Shown here: positions 8,131 to 16,025 of the stretch, one piece after another | Position numbering within the stretch: the stretch's first letter is position 1 | How the letters are laid out: each line of letters begins with the position of its first letter | NCBI RefSeq assembly: GCF_007827595.1 | Contig: NZ_VISR01000014.1 | Location: 1-64,000, forward strand | Source: Streptomyces sp. BK340 | GTDB taxonomy: Bacteria > Actinomycetota > Actinomycetes > Streptomycetales > Streptomycetaceae | Length of the DNA stretch: 64,000 nt | Reading direction: 5' to 3' | The notes under the pieces: model-generated | Databases searched by the model: none | Seen by the model: the letters and a program-made list of their open reading frames with translations, nothing else | Told to the model about the DNA's origin: nothing | Position numbers and translations under genes: made by a program

Positions 8131-8439
8131 ATGAGCGAGTCCGTGTCAGAGGCCGAGGTCGGCACCGAGTTCATGGCCGGGGCGGAGGCCGCGGCCGATG
8201 TCGAACCCGAGTACGACCCCGCCGCCCCCGCCCCCCTGAACGTCCCCCGTACCCCGACCGGTGACGCCGAGGTCGACGCCCAGCTGGAGCGGCTGGGTGA
8301 CGCCGACCACCTCGCCACCGACGGACATCTGGAGGTGTACGAGGATGTACACGGGGGGCTGCGCGACGCGCTCACCGCGCTCGACACCCGCCCGGGACCT
8401 CCGGCTCCCGGCGGTCACCCGACCGCCGCCCCTCGATGA
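8131..8439 (+). CDS. small conserved acidic protein upstream of tlyA
   Basis: A 102-residue soluble acidic protein of unknown function. Residues 1-45 are Ala/Glu/Pro-rich and probably disordered. Residues ~46-88 (from AEVDAQLERLGDAD through LEVYEDVHGGLRDAL) look like a compact helical hairpin, the part I would expect to be conserved. A similarly small gene (Rv1693) lies between the HAD phosphatase and tlyA genes in M. tuberculosis, so it is probably a real orthologue. Its TGA overlaps an ATG (8436) that opens the tlyA frame. Confidence 0.72.
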   Translation: MSESVSEAEVGTEFMAGAEAAADVEPEYDPAAPAPLNVPRTPTGDAEVDAQLERLGDADHLATDGHLEVYEDVHGGLRDALTALDTRPGPPAPGGHPTAAPR

Positions 8440-8495
8440 GACCCTTCGGGTCACACCTTTTGAATCGTCATACGAAAGCAGGAGCTGAACCGAAC

Positions 8496-9311
8496 GTGGC
8501 AGGAGTCGCACGCCGCCGTCTGGACGCGGAGCTGGTCCGCCGGAAGCTCGCGCGCTCGCGCGAGCACGCCAGCCAGCTGATCGCCGCCGGGCGGGTCACC
8601 GTCGGCAAGACCGTGGCGACCAAGCCGGCCACGCAGGTGGAGACCGCGGCGGCGATCGTGGTGCAGTCCGACGACAGCGATCCCGACTACGTGTCGCGCG
8701 GCGGGCACAAGCTCGCGGGCGCCCTGGAGGCCTTCGTACCGCAGGGGCTCGTGGTCGAGGGGCGGCGCGCGCTGGACGCCGGCGCGTCCACCGGAGGCTT
8801 CACCGACGTCCTGCTGCGCGCGGGCGCCGCGCACGTGGTCGCCGTGGACGTCGGATACGGCCAACTCGCGTGGTCTCTCCAGAGCGATGAACGCGTCACC
8901 GTCAAGGACCGTACGAACGTACGCGAGTTGACGCTCGATGCGATCGATGGGGAACCTGTGGATCTTGTCGTGGGTGATCTGTCCTTCATCCCGCTGGGGC
9001 TGGTGCTGCCCGCCCTGAAGCGGTGCGTGAAGCCGGACGCCGACCTGGTGATGATGGTCAAGCCGCAGTTCGAGGTGGGGAAGGAGCGGCTCGGCAGCGG
9101 GGGTGTCGTACGGAGTCCGCAGCTGCGGGCGGAGGCCGTGCGGGGGGTGGCCGAGAAGGCCTGGGAGCTGGGGCTCGGGGTGCGTGCAGTCACCGCCAGT
9201 CCGCTGCCCGGTCCCTCGGGCAATGTCGAGTACTTTCTCTGGCTTCGGTCCGGTGCCCCCGAACTGGACCCGGCCGACGTTGACCGTGCAGTGGCGGAGG
9301 GGCCGCGTTGA
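8496..9311 (+). CDS. tlyA: TlyA-family rRNA 2'-O-methyltransferase
   Basis: A 271-residue protein with an N-terminal S4 RNA-binding domain (~1-62) followed by an FtsJ-type SAM methyltransferase domain. SRGGHKLAGAL precedes the SAM loop LDAGASTGGFTDVLL; VVGDLSFIPL and MMVKPQFEVG follow, with Lys and Asp of the K-D-K-E tetrad visible. The mycobacterial enzyme 2'-O-methylates 16S and 23S rRNA cytidines and confers capreomycin sensitivity. GTG 8496 gives the usual TlyA length; ATG 8436 would add 20 residues and overlap the upstream stop (ATGA). The gene runs into nadK with a TTGA overlap. Confidence 0.9.
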   Translation: MAGVARRRLDAELVRRKLARSREHASQLIAAGRVTVGKTVATKPATQVETAAAIVVQSDDSDPDYVSRGGHKLAGALEAFVPQGLVVEGRRALDAGASTGGFTDVLLRAGAAHVVAVDVGYGQLAWSLQSDERVTVKDRTNVRELTLDAIDGEPVDLVVGDLSFIPLGLVLPALKRCVKPDADLVMMVKPQFEVGKERLGSGGVVRSPQLRAEAVRGVAEKAWELGLGVRAVTASPLPGPSGNVEYFLWLRSGAPELDPADVDRAVAEGPR

Positions 9312-10210
9312 CACAGAACCGAGCGCGTACTGTTTTCCTGCTCGCCCACACCGGGCGTCCCGCGGCGATCCGCAGTGCGGAACTCGTGGTCAAGGGACTG
9401 CTGGGGCAGGGCATCGGGGTGCGGGTGCTGGAGGAGGAGGCGCGCGACCTGCCGCTGCCCGAAGAGGTCGAGCTGGTCAAGGAGGCGACACCGCAGTGCC
9501 TCGACGGCTGTGAGCTGCTGATAGTGCTCGGCGGCGACGGGACGCTGCTGCGCGGCGCCGAGTTCGCCCGGGCGTCCGGGGTGCCGATGCTCGGGGTCAA
9601 CCTCGGACGGGTGGGGTTCCTCGCGGAGGCCGAGCGGGACGACCTCGACCGGGTGGTCGACCGGGTCGTCGCGCGGTCGTACGAGGTCGAGGAGCGGATG
9701 ACCGTCGATGTCGTCGTGCACCGCAACGGGGACATCGTGCACACGGACTGGGCGCTGAACGAGGCGGCCGTGCAGAAGGCCGGCGCCGAGAAGATGCTCG
9801 AGGTCGTGCTCGAGATCGACGGGCGGCCGGTCACCGCATTCGGGTGTGACGGGATCGTGCTGTCGACGCCGACCGGGTCCACGGCGTACGCCTTCTCCGC
9901 CGGGGGGCCGGTGGTGTGGCCCGAGGTGGAGGCGCTGCTGATGGTGCCGATCAGTGCCCATGCGCTGTTCGCCAAGCCGCTGGTCACTTCGCCGGATTCG
10001 GTGCTCGCCGTGGAGGTTCTGCCGCACATTCCGCCCGGGGTGCTGTGGTGCGACGGGCGGCGGACCATCGAGTTGCCCCCCGGGGCACGGGTGGAGGTCC
10101 GGCGGGGGGCTGTGCCGGTCCGGCTCGCCCGGTTGCATCACGCTTCGTTCACCGATCGGCTGGTGGCCAAGTTCGCGCTGCCGACCCATGGGTGGCGGGG
10201 GGCGCACTAG
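9308..10210 (+). CDS. nadK: NAD kinase
   Basis: A 300-residue NAD(+) kinase producing NADP(+) in the cytoplasm. The diagnostic VLGGDGTLLR motif lies about residues 74-83, NLGRVGFLAE follows, and the second conserved region includes STPTGSTAYAFSAGGP. The start is TTG 9308 within TTGA, overlapping the tlyA stop, which suggests coupled translation. The tlyA-nadK-recN order is conserved in actinobacteria; here a peptidase gene separates nadK from recN. Confidence 0.94.
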   Translation: MTQNRARTVFLLAHTGRPAAIRSAELVVKGLLGQGIGVRVLEEEARDLPLPEEVELVKEATPQCLDGCELLIVLGGDGTLLRGAEFARASGVPMLGVNLGRVGFLAEAERDDLDRVVDRVVARSYEVEERMTVDVVVHRNGDIVHTDWALNEAAVQKAGAEKMLEVVLEIDGRPVTAFGCDGIVLSTPTGSTAYAFSAGGPVVWPEVEALLMVPISAHALFAKPLVTSPDSVLAVEVLPHIPPGVLWCDGRRTIELPPGARVEVRRGAVPVRLARLHHASFTDRLVAKFALPTHGWRGAH

Positions 10211-10375
10211 GCGCTCGTCCACGCGTACTCCGTCCCGGGCAGGCGATGCCCTGTCCGGGTGGCCCGAACGTTCTTGGCATATGTTCCCGGCAATGTCCGG
10301 TTATATCTGCCCATGAACAGTTCGGCCCGAGGCGGTGGGCCCGGCCAGCGGCATGCCGCCATCAAGGAGACGACG

Positions 10376-11938
10376 ATGAGCGAACAGCATGTGGCGCTGG
10401 CCGGGAGCACCCGCCCGGCCAAGGCCGACGCGACCCGGCTGAGAGACGCCGACGCGCACGACCCGGTGACGGTGACCGTCACCCTGCGCGGCAAGGTGGC
10501 GCCCGCCGGCCAGGTCCCGGAGGGACGACTCCAGGACGCCGCGAAGACCAAGGCCGTACTCGAACGGTACGGCCTCACCGTCGACGAGGAACGGCTCGAG
10601 CCGGGCAGCATCGTGGCGAGCGGTTCCGCGGCTGCCATGAACGCCGCCTTCAAGGCGGACCTCGGTATCTACCACAGCGCGGAGCAGGGCGAGTTCCGCG
10701 GCCGCGAGGGTGAACTGAAGATCCCGGCCGAGCTCGAGGGAATCGTGACCGGCGTCTTCGGACTGGACCAGCGCCAGGTGGCCCGGCGCCTGGTCGCCGG
10801 GGGCTCGGGCTTCCAGGGGTCGTTCACACCGGAAGACCTCGAGTTGCTGTACAACTTCCCGACGGGTGACGGGGCCGGGCAGAAGATCGCGATCGCCGAG
10901 TTCGGCGGCTGCTACTTCGACGATGATCTGAGGGCCTTCTGTGCCGCCCAGAACCGGCCGGTGCCGCGGGTCGAGGTGGTGCCCGTGGACTTCGATCCGC
11001 CGAGGTCGCTGCAGGAGGCCCGGCAGCTGCCGCCCGCGGAGCAGAAGTTCGCGCTCGAGGCGGCGGGCGAAGTGATGATGGACGTGCAGATCGTCGCCGC
11101 CCTCTGTCCGGCGGCCGAGATCTCGGTCTACTTCGCGGACTTCGACCAGAGGGGCTGGATCGAGGTGCTCGACCGGGTCATCGCGCAGCAGCCGGTGACG
11201 CTGTCGGTGAGCTGGGGCCTCGCGGAGGACGACCCCAACTGGTCGGGCACCGCGCTCGACCAGATCAACAAGCGTCTCGAGGGCGCGGCGGACCGGGGTA
11301 CCACGGTCTGTGTCTCCTCCGGCGACGACGGCGCGGGCGACCAGGTCATGGACGGCCGGGCACATGTCGACTTCCCGAGCAGCAGTCCCTTCGTGCTGAG
11401 TGTGGGCGGGACCATGATCGACGCGTCCGGCACGGAGGTCTCCTGGTGGGTGGCGCCGGGGCGCCGGGTCCGGGGCAAGCCCGGCAGCGGCTCGAGCGGT
11501 GGCGGCGTCTCGACCAAGTTCGAGCGTCCGGACTATCAGCAGCAGATCAACGTCGACTCGCTGAACCCGGGCGCCTTCAAGGGGCGGGTCGTGCCGGACG
11601 TCGCGGCGCTCGCCGGCCCCCCGTTCTACGACCTGACGCTCTTCGGCGCGCCGGAGCCCAACGGCGGCACCAGCGCGTCCGCCCCGCTGTGGGCCGCCCT
11701 GTACGCGCGCGTCAACGCGCTGCTGCCGCAGCAGAAGCAACAGCGCTTCCTCACTCCGCTGCTCTACCGAAGCGGCAACAACGGCGTGCCGCTCGGCCAG
11801 GCCGCCTGCCGTGACATCGCCGAGGGTCACGACAACGCCTCGCACCCGCCCGCGGTCGGTTACCCGGTCAAGCCCGGGTACGACGCCGTGACCGGCTGGG
11901 GCGTACCCGACGGCATGGCCCTGGAAAAGGGACTGTAG
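10376..11938 (+). CDS. S53 family (sedolisin/kumamolisin-like) serine-carboxyl peptidase
   Basis: A 520-residue protein with a pro-kumamolisin activation domain (~1-150) and an S53 catalytic domain. Glu and Asp of the triad are in GEVMMDVQ (spaced by four as in kumamolisin), SVSWG carries the conserved Ser-Trp-Gly, the nucleophile is in GGTSASAPLW, and GYDAVTGWG near the end fits the calcium site. ATG 10376 follows AAGGAG at 10364-10369. No signal peptide or Tat motif is visible, unusual for a family that is normally secreted and acid-active. It separates nadK from recN and probably has its own promoter in the 165-base gap. Confidence 0.88.
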   Translation: MSEQHVALAGSTRPAKADATRLRDADAHDPVTVTVTLRGKVAPAGQVPEGRLQDAAKTKAVLERYGLTVDEERLEPGSIVASGSAAAMNAAFKADLGIYHSAEQGEFRGREGELKIPAELEGIVTGVFGLDQRQVARRLVAGGSGFQGSFTPEDLELLYNFPTGDGAGQKIAIAEFGGCYFDDDLRAFCAAQNRPVPRVEVVPVDFDPPRSLQEARQLPPAEQKFALEAAGEVMMDVQIVAALCPAAEISVYFADFDQRGWIEVLDRVIAQQPVTLSVSWGLAEDDPNWSGTALDQINKRLEGAADRGTTVCVSSGDDGAGDQVMDGRAHVDFPSSSPFVLSVGGTMIDASGTEVSWWVAPGRRVRGKPGSGSSGGGVSTKFERPDYQQQINVDSLNPGAFKGRVVPDVAALAGPPFYDLTLFGAPEPNGGTSASAPLWAALYARVNALLPQQKQQRFLTPLLYRSGNNGVPLGQAACRDIAEGHDNASHPPAVGYPVKPGYDAVTGWGVPDGMALEKGL

Positions 11939-12008
11939 GCAGAGCACCGCACTCGCCCGGGTGACAATGCGGGACCGATCCGCATTCGTCACCTGCACCT
12001 TCACAGAA

Positions 12009-12039
12009 CGGGGCCGGGGCCCGTCGCACTCCGGCCCCG
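12009..12039 (+). terminator. stem-loop after the S53 peptidase gene
   Basis: A 9-bp G/C stem (12009-12017 with 12031-12039) lies between the peptidase stop (11938) and recN. There is no T-run. It ends nine bases before the recN -10 element. Confidence 0.5.
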
Positions 12040-12047
12040 CGACCTCG

Positions 12048-12053
12048 TAAGGT
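12048..12053 (+). promoter_or_regulatory. -10 element for leaderless recN
   Basis: TAAGGT fits TAnnnT and ends 7 bases before GTG 12061, consistent with transcription starting at the start codon. No SOS-type GAAC-N4-GTTC box is seen here. Confidence 0.5.
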
Positions 12054-12060
12054 CTTCTCC

Positions 12061-13791
12061 GTGTTGGAGGAGATGCGGATACGGTCGCTCGGGGTCATCG
12101 ACGACGCTGTCGTCGAGCTGTCGCCGGGGTTCACCGCCGTCACCGGTGAGACGGGTGCGGGCAAGACCATGGTGGTCACCAGCCTCGGGCTGCTGCTCGG
12201 CGGGCGGGCCGACCCGGCGCTCGTGCGGATCGGGGCCGGCAAGGCGGTCGTGGAGGGGCGGATCGCCGTCCCCGCGGACGCCGCCGCCGTCGTACGCGCC
12301 GAGGAGGCCGGGGCCGAGCTGGACGACGGTGCCCTGCTGATCAGCCGTACCGTTTCCGCCGAGGGGCGCTCGCGGGCGCACCTGGGCGGGCGGAGCGTGC
12401 CCGTGGGACTGCTCGCCGAGCTGGCCGACGACCTGGTGGCCGTGCACGGGCAGACCGACCAGCAGGGGCTGCTGAAGCTGTCCCGGCAGCGGCAGGCCCT
12501 GGACCGGTACGCGGGCGACGGCGTTGCCGTGCCGCTGGCCAAGTACACCGAGGCCTACCGGCGGCTGCGGGCGGTCTCCGCCGAGCTGGAGGAGATCGTC
12601 ACGCGCGCGCGTGAGCGCGCCCAGGAAGCCGACATGCTCCGGTACGGGCTGGAGGAGATCGCGGCCGTGGAGCCGCGGGCCGGGGAGGACGTGGAGCTGG
12701 CCGAGGAGGCGGAGCGGCTCGGGCACGCCGAGGCGCTGTCGTCCGCCGCCACCGCCGCGCACGCCGCCCTGGCGGGCAATCCCGAGGACCCCGAGGGCAT
12801 CGACGCCTCGACCCTCGTCGCGGGCGCCCACCGGGCCCTGGAGGCCGTCCGCTCCCACGATCCCGCCCTCGCCGCCCTCGCCGACCGGATCGGTGAGGTC
12901 GGGATCCTGCTCGGCGACGTGGCCGGTGAGCTGGCCGGGTACGCCGACGACCTGGACGCCGACCCGCTGCGGCTGGCCGCCGTGGAGGAGCGCCGGGCCG
13001 CGCTGAACGGCCTCACGCGCAAGTACGGCGACGACATCGGCGCCGTTCTCGCCTGGGCCGAGCAGAGTGCCGCGCGGCTCACCGAGCTGGACGGCGACGA
13101 CGAGCGGATCGACGAGCTGACCGCCGAGCGGGACGCGCTCCGCACGGAACTGGGCGGGCTGGCCCAGGCGCTGACGGACGCCCGGACGGAGGCCGCCGAG
13201 CGGTTCGCCGCCGCGGTGACCGCCGAGCTGGCCTCGCTGGCGATGCCCCACGCCCGCGTGTCCTTCGACATCCGGCAGACCGAGGACCCGGAGGGCGTCG
13301 AGGTCGACGGTCGCACGGTCGCGTACGGGCCCGCGGGCGCGGACGAGGTCGAGCTGCTGCTCGCCCCGCACCCGGGCGCGCCGCCCCGGCCCATCGCCAA
13401 GGGCGCCTCCGGCGGTGAGCTGTCCCGCGTGATGCTGGCCGTGGAGGTCGTGTTCGCGGGGACCGACCCCGTGCCGACGTACCTCTTCGACGAGGTCGAC
13501 GCGGGTGTCGGCGGCAAGGCCGCGGTGGAGATCGGGCGGCGCCTGGCGAAGCTCGCCAGGACCGCACAGGTCGTCGTGGTCACCCACCTGCCCCAGGTGG
13601 CCGCCTTCGCCGACCGCCAGCTGCTGGTCGAGAAGACCAACGACGGCTCGGTCACCCGTTCCGGCGTGAAGGTCCTGGAGGGCGAGGAGCGGGTCCGCGA
13701 GCTGTCCCGGATGCTGGCCGGCCAGGAGGACTCGGAGACGGCGCGTGCGCACGCGGAGGAGCTGCTGGCCACGGCCCGAGCGGATCTGTGA
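12061..13791 (+). CDS. recN: DNA repair protein RecN
   Basis: A 576-residue SMC-like ATPase for double-strand-break repair. The Walker A motif GETGAGKT lies near the N-terminus (residues ~30-37). The central ~150-370 region is a coiled coil rich in Glu, Ala, Arg and Leu. The signature GASGGELSRVMLA and Walker B YLFDEVDAGVGG form the C-terminal half-site. GTG 12061 gives the usual RecN start (MLEEMRIRSLGVI) and the normal family length. The MraY-like gene begins 10 bases after its stop. Confidence 0.95.
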   Translation: MLEEMRIRSLGVIDDAVVELSPGFTAVTGETGAGKTMVVTSLGLLLGGRADPALVRIGAGKAVVEGRIAVPADAAAVVRAEEAGAELDDGALLISRTVSAEGRSRAHLGGRSVPVGLLAELADDLVAVHGQTDQQGLLKLSRQRQALDRYAGDGVAVPLAKYTEAYRRLRAVSAELEEIVTRARERAQEADMLRYGLEEIAAVEPRAGEDVELAEEAERLGHAEALSSAATAAHAALAGNPEDPEGIDASTLVAGAHRALEAVRSHDPALAALADRIGEVGILLGDVAGELAGYADDLDADPLRLAAVEERRAALNGLTRKYGDDIGAVLAWAEQSAARLTELDGDDERIDELTAERDALRTELGGLAQALTDARTEAAERFAAAVTAELASLAMPHARVSFDIRQTEDPEGVEVDGRTVAYGPAGADEVELLLAPHPGAPPRPIAKGASGGELSRVMLAVEVVFAGTDPVPTYLFDEVDAGVGGKAAVEIGRRLAKLARTAQVVVVTHLPQVAAFADRQLLVEKTNDGSVTRSGVKVLEGEERVRELSRMLAGQEDSETARAHAEELLATARADL

Positions 13792-13801
13792 CGCTGCCGG
13801 G

Positions 13802-14557
13802 ATGACCGACCGCGCCCGAAGGTCCCGCTCGTTCCTGCTGTCCGCCGCGCTCACCCGGGCAGGCCAGGTGCTCCTGCGTGCCGCGCCGCCCGGCGGGCGC
13901 GAGCGCTGGCAGCGGAAGAACTACGCGGGGCGGACCGTCGGGCTGTACGCCGGGCCCGCCTCGGCTCTCGGCACGGCGGTCGCCGCCGCCCGGGTACACC
14001 CCGGTGCCGGGCTCGCGGTGCTGGCCGCAGGGGCCTGCGGGGCCTACGACGACGTCGCCGGGGCCGGGGATCCGCGGCGCGGGTTCCGGGCGCACCTGGG
14101 CGCGCTGCGGGACGGAGAAGTCACCAGCGGGGCCGTGAAGTTGTTCGGGATCTCCGCCGCCGGGCTGGTCGCGGGCGCCCTGATGAAGGAGCGGCTCCTC
14201 GACAAGGTGCTGGCCGGTGTCGTGATCGCCGGGGCCGCGCACTTCGTGAACCTGGTCGACGTACGGCCGGGGCGGGCCGCCGGGGCGGTGCTCGCGCTCG
14301 GAGCGCCGGGGCTGCTGCGCGGCGGGCCGGGCGGGGAGCTGACCGCGGCTGCCCTGGGCGGTGCCGCGGCCGTGCTGCCCGACGACCTCGGGGAGCATGT
14401 GATGATCGGTGACGCCGGGGCGCACGCCCTGGGGGCGGCGCTCGGTGCCGCCGTGGTCGCGTGCAACCGGAGCGCGGGGTTGCTCGCGCACGCCGTTGCC
14501 GTGGTGGCGGCCGCGGCGTACGGGGACCGGGTGAGTGCCGGGGTGCGCGCGCTGTGA
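13802..14557 (+). CDS. polytopic membrane protein, degenerate MraY/WecA-like
   Basis: A 251-residue hydrophobic protein with about six to eight predicted membrane segments. It keeps echoes of polyprenyl-phosphate sugar-1-phosphate transferases: NYAGRTV near residue 40, the Asp pair GAYDDVAG near 80, NLVDVRPGRAAG where the family has N-x-x-D-G-x-D-G, and IGDAGAHALGAALG where it has G-D-x-G-S. The Asp pair and GDxG are retained, while the central Asp-Gly motif is changed and the cytoplasmic His-rich loop is absent. It is either a diverged transferase or a non-catalytic lipid-carrier-binding protein. It lies 10 bases after recN and ahead of a glycosyltransferase gene. Confidence 0.7.
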   Translation: MTDRARRSRSFLLSAALTRAGQVLLRAAPPGGRERWQRKNYAGRTVGLYAGPASALGTAVAAARVHPGAGLAVLAAGACGAYDDVAGAGDPRRGFRAHLGALRDGEVTSGAVKLFGISAAGLVAGALMKERLLDKVLAGVVIAGAAHFVNLVDVRPGRAAGAVLALGAPGLLRGGPGGELTAAALGGAAAVLPDDLGEHVMIGDAGAHALGAALGAAVVACNRSAGLLAHAVAVVAAAAYGDRVSAGVRAL

Positions 14558-14888
14558 GCCTCTGACCTCGCGGTACGGCCGCACCGGCGGTACCGCCGAG
14601 CCGGGGTCCTCTTCACCCGTGTGGGTGACGTGCTCCGGCGCACTGCTCCGGCCCGCCGCGCTGTGCGCCTCCCCGGAGTGCCCGGAACGGCCGTACGTCC
14701 TGGCATGCTTGGCAGGGAACGCAGGGCGGGCGGCGGGGCAATGCGGCGCGGGTGGCGGGTCGAACGCAGCCCGCGCGGGATGCGCGCGGTACGTCCTTCC
14801 GCCCCTCTCCGCCCGATACCTTCAGTACGTTTCTTCCTTCAGTACTTTTCTTCGTGACCGCCCGCGCCGAGTCAGGAGCACCGGCCTC
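14558..14888. other. intergenic region before the glycosyltransferase gene
   Basis: 331 bases without a supported gene. The 10-mer CCTTCAGTAC occurs twice, at 14819-14828 and 14836-14845 (17-base spacing), in an AT-richer stretch just ahead of the glycosyltransferase ribosome-binding site (AGGAG 14874-14878). This could be an activator or repressor site. No convincing -35/-10 pair was identified. Confidence 0.4.
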
Positions 14889-16025
14889 GTGAGCCCCGTG
14901 AGCAGCAACGCACCGCACGGCCAGTCGCCGCTGCGCACCGTGCAGGTGCTGGGCGGAGGCAACGCCGGCAGCAGTGCGCACGTGCGCTCCCTGGCCGAGG
15001 GGCTCGTCGCCCGGGGCGTGCGGGTCACGGTGTGCGCCCCCGCCGAGGCCGATCACGCCTACGACTTCACCGGGGCCGGCGCCGACCATGTGCACGTACC
15101 GCGCAGCAGCGACCCGGGCTCCGTGGCCGCGCTCCGGGCGGCCTGCGCCGACGCCGACCTGGTGCACGCGCACGGGCTGCACGCCTCCTTCCGTGCCGTG
15201 CTCGCGCTCAGCGGGCGCCGCACCCCGCTGGTAGTCACCTGGCACAACCGGGCCCGGGCCGAGGGCGCGCGGGCGCATCTGCTGCGGCTGCTGGAGCGGC
15301 GCGTGGTCAGGACGGCCGCCGTGGTGCTCGGCACCACCTCCGACCTGGTCGACCGGGCGCGCCGGACGGGCGCCCGGGACGCCCGGCTCGCGGCCGTGGG
15401 CCTGCCCGGGCGGCGCCGCCCGGTCGACCACGACGACCCCGACCGGCTGCGGCCCAAGACCCGCGCCGAACTCGGCGCCACCGGACGCCCGTTGCTCATG
15501 GCGGTCGGCTCCCTCGACCGGGAGCGCGGCTACGAGGTGCTGCTGGACGCGGCCCGCACCTGGCGGGACCTCGACCCGGTACCGCTGGTCGTCGTCGCGG
15601 GGGAAGGGCCGCTGCGGCCGGTGCTGCAGCGGCGGATCGAGGACGAGGAGCTGCCGGTGCGGCTCGTCGGACGGCGCGAGGACGTGCCCGAGCTGCTCGC
15701 GGCCGCCGATCTCGCGCTGCTGACCAGCAGTTGGGAGTCCCGGTCCGTCCTCGCCCAGGAGGCGCTGCACGCGCGCGTGCCGCTCGTCGCAACGCGCGTG
15801 GGCGGTGTCCCGGACCTCGTCGGCGACGCCGCGGAACTCGTCCCGTACGGCGACGCCGAGGCGCTCGCGGACACGGTCGTACGGCTGCTCGCGGATCCGG
15901 AGCGGCGCGAGCTGCTGCGGGAACGGGGCACGCTACAGGCGGCCAGCTGGCCGACGGAGGACGAGACCGTCGCCCAAGTCCTCAGCATCTACGACGAGTT
16001 GACCCAGCCGAGGCCGCTTCCCTAG
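14889..16025 (+). CDS. GT4-type glycosyltransferase
   Basis: A 378-residue GT-B fold glycosyltransferase. The N-terminal half holds VQVLGGGNAGSSAHVRSLAEGL (the Gly-rich acceptor-side loop) and DADLVHAHGLHA. The C-terminal donor domain holds MAVGSLDRERGYEVLLDA, VVAGEGPL and, at the donor pocket, SRSVLAQEALHARVPLVATRVGGVPDLV, where a Glu of the E-x7-E pattern is visible. GTG 14889 has AGGAG ten bases upstream. It is soluble or membrane-peripheral. Its position after an MraY-like protein suggests a polyprenol-linked or cell-surface glycan, but no substrate can be named. Its last 4 bases overlap the convergent PucR gene. Confidence 0.86.
   Translation: MSPVSSNAPHGQSPLRTVQVLGGGNAGSSAHVRSLAEGLVARGVRVTVCAPAEADHAYDFTGAGADHVHVPRSSDPGSVAALRAACADADLVHAHGLHASFRAVLALSGRRTPLVVTWHNRARAEGARAHLLRLLERRVVRTAAVVLGTTSDLVDRARRTGARDARLAAVGLPGRRRPVDHDDPDRLRPKTRAELGATGRPLLMAVGSLDRERGYEVLLDAARTWRDLDPVPLVVVAGEGPLRPVLQRRIEDEELPVRLVGRREDVPELLAAADLALLTSSWESRSVLAQEALHARVPLVATRVGGVPDLVGDAAELVPYGDAEALADTVVRLLADPERRELLRERGTLQAASWPTEDETVAQVLSIYDELTQPRPLP

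Noticed and set aside
8436..8495. ATG 8436 as the start of tlyA
   Set aside because: GTG 8496 gives the standard TlyA length and N-terminus. The ATG is retained only as an alternative because of its ATGA overlap.
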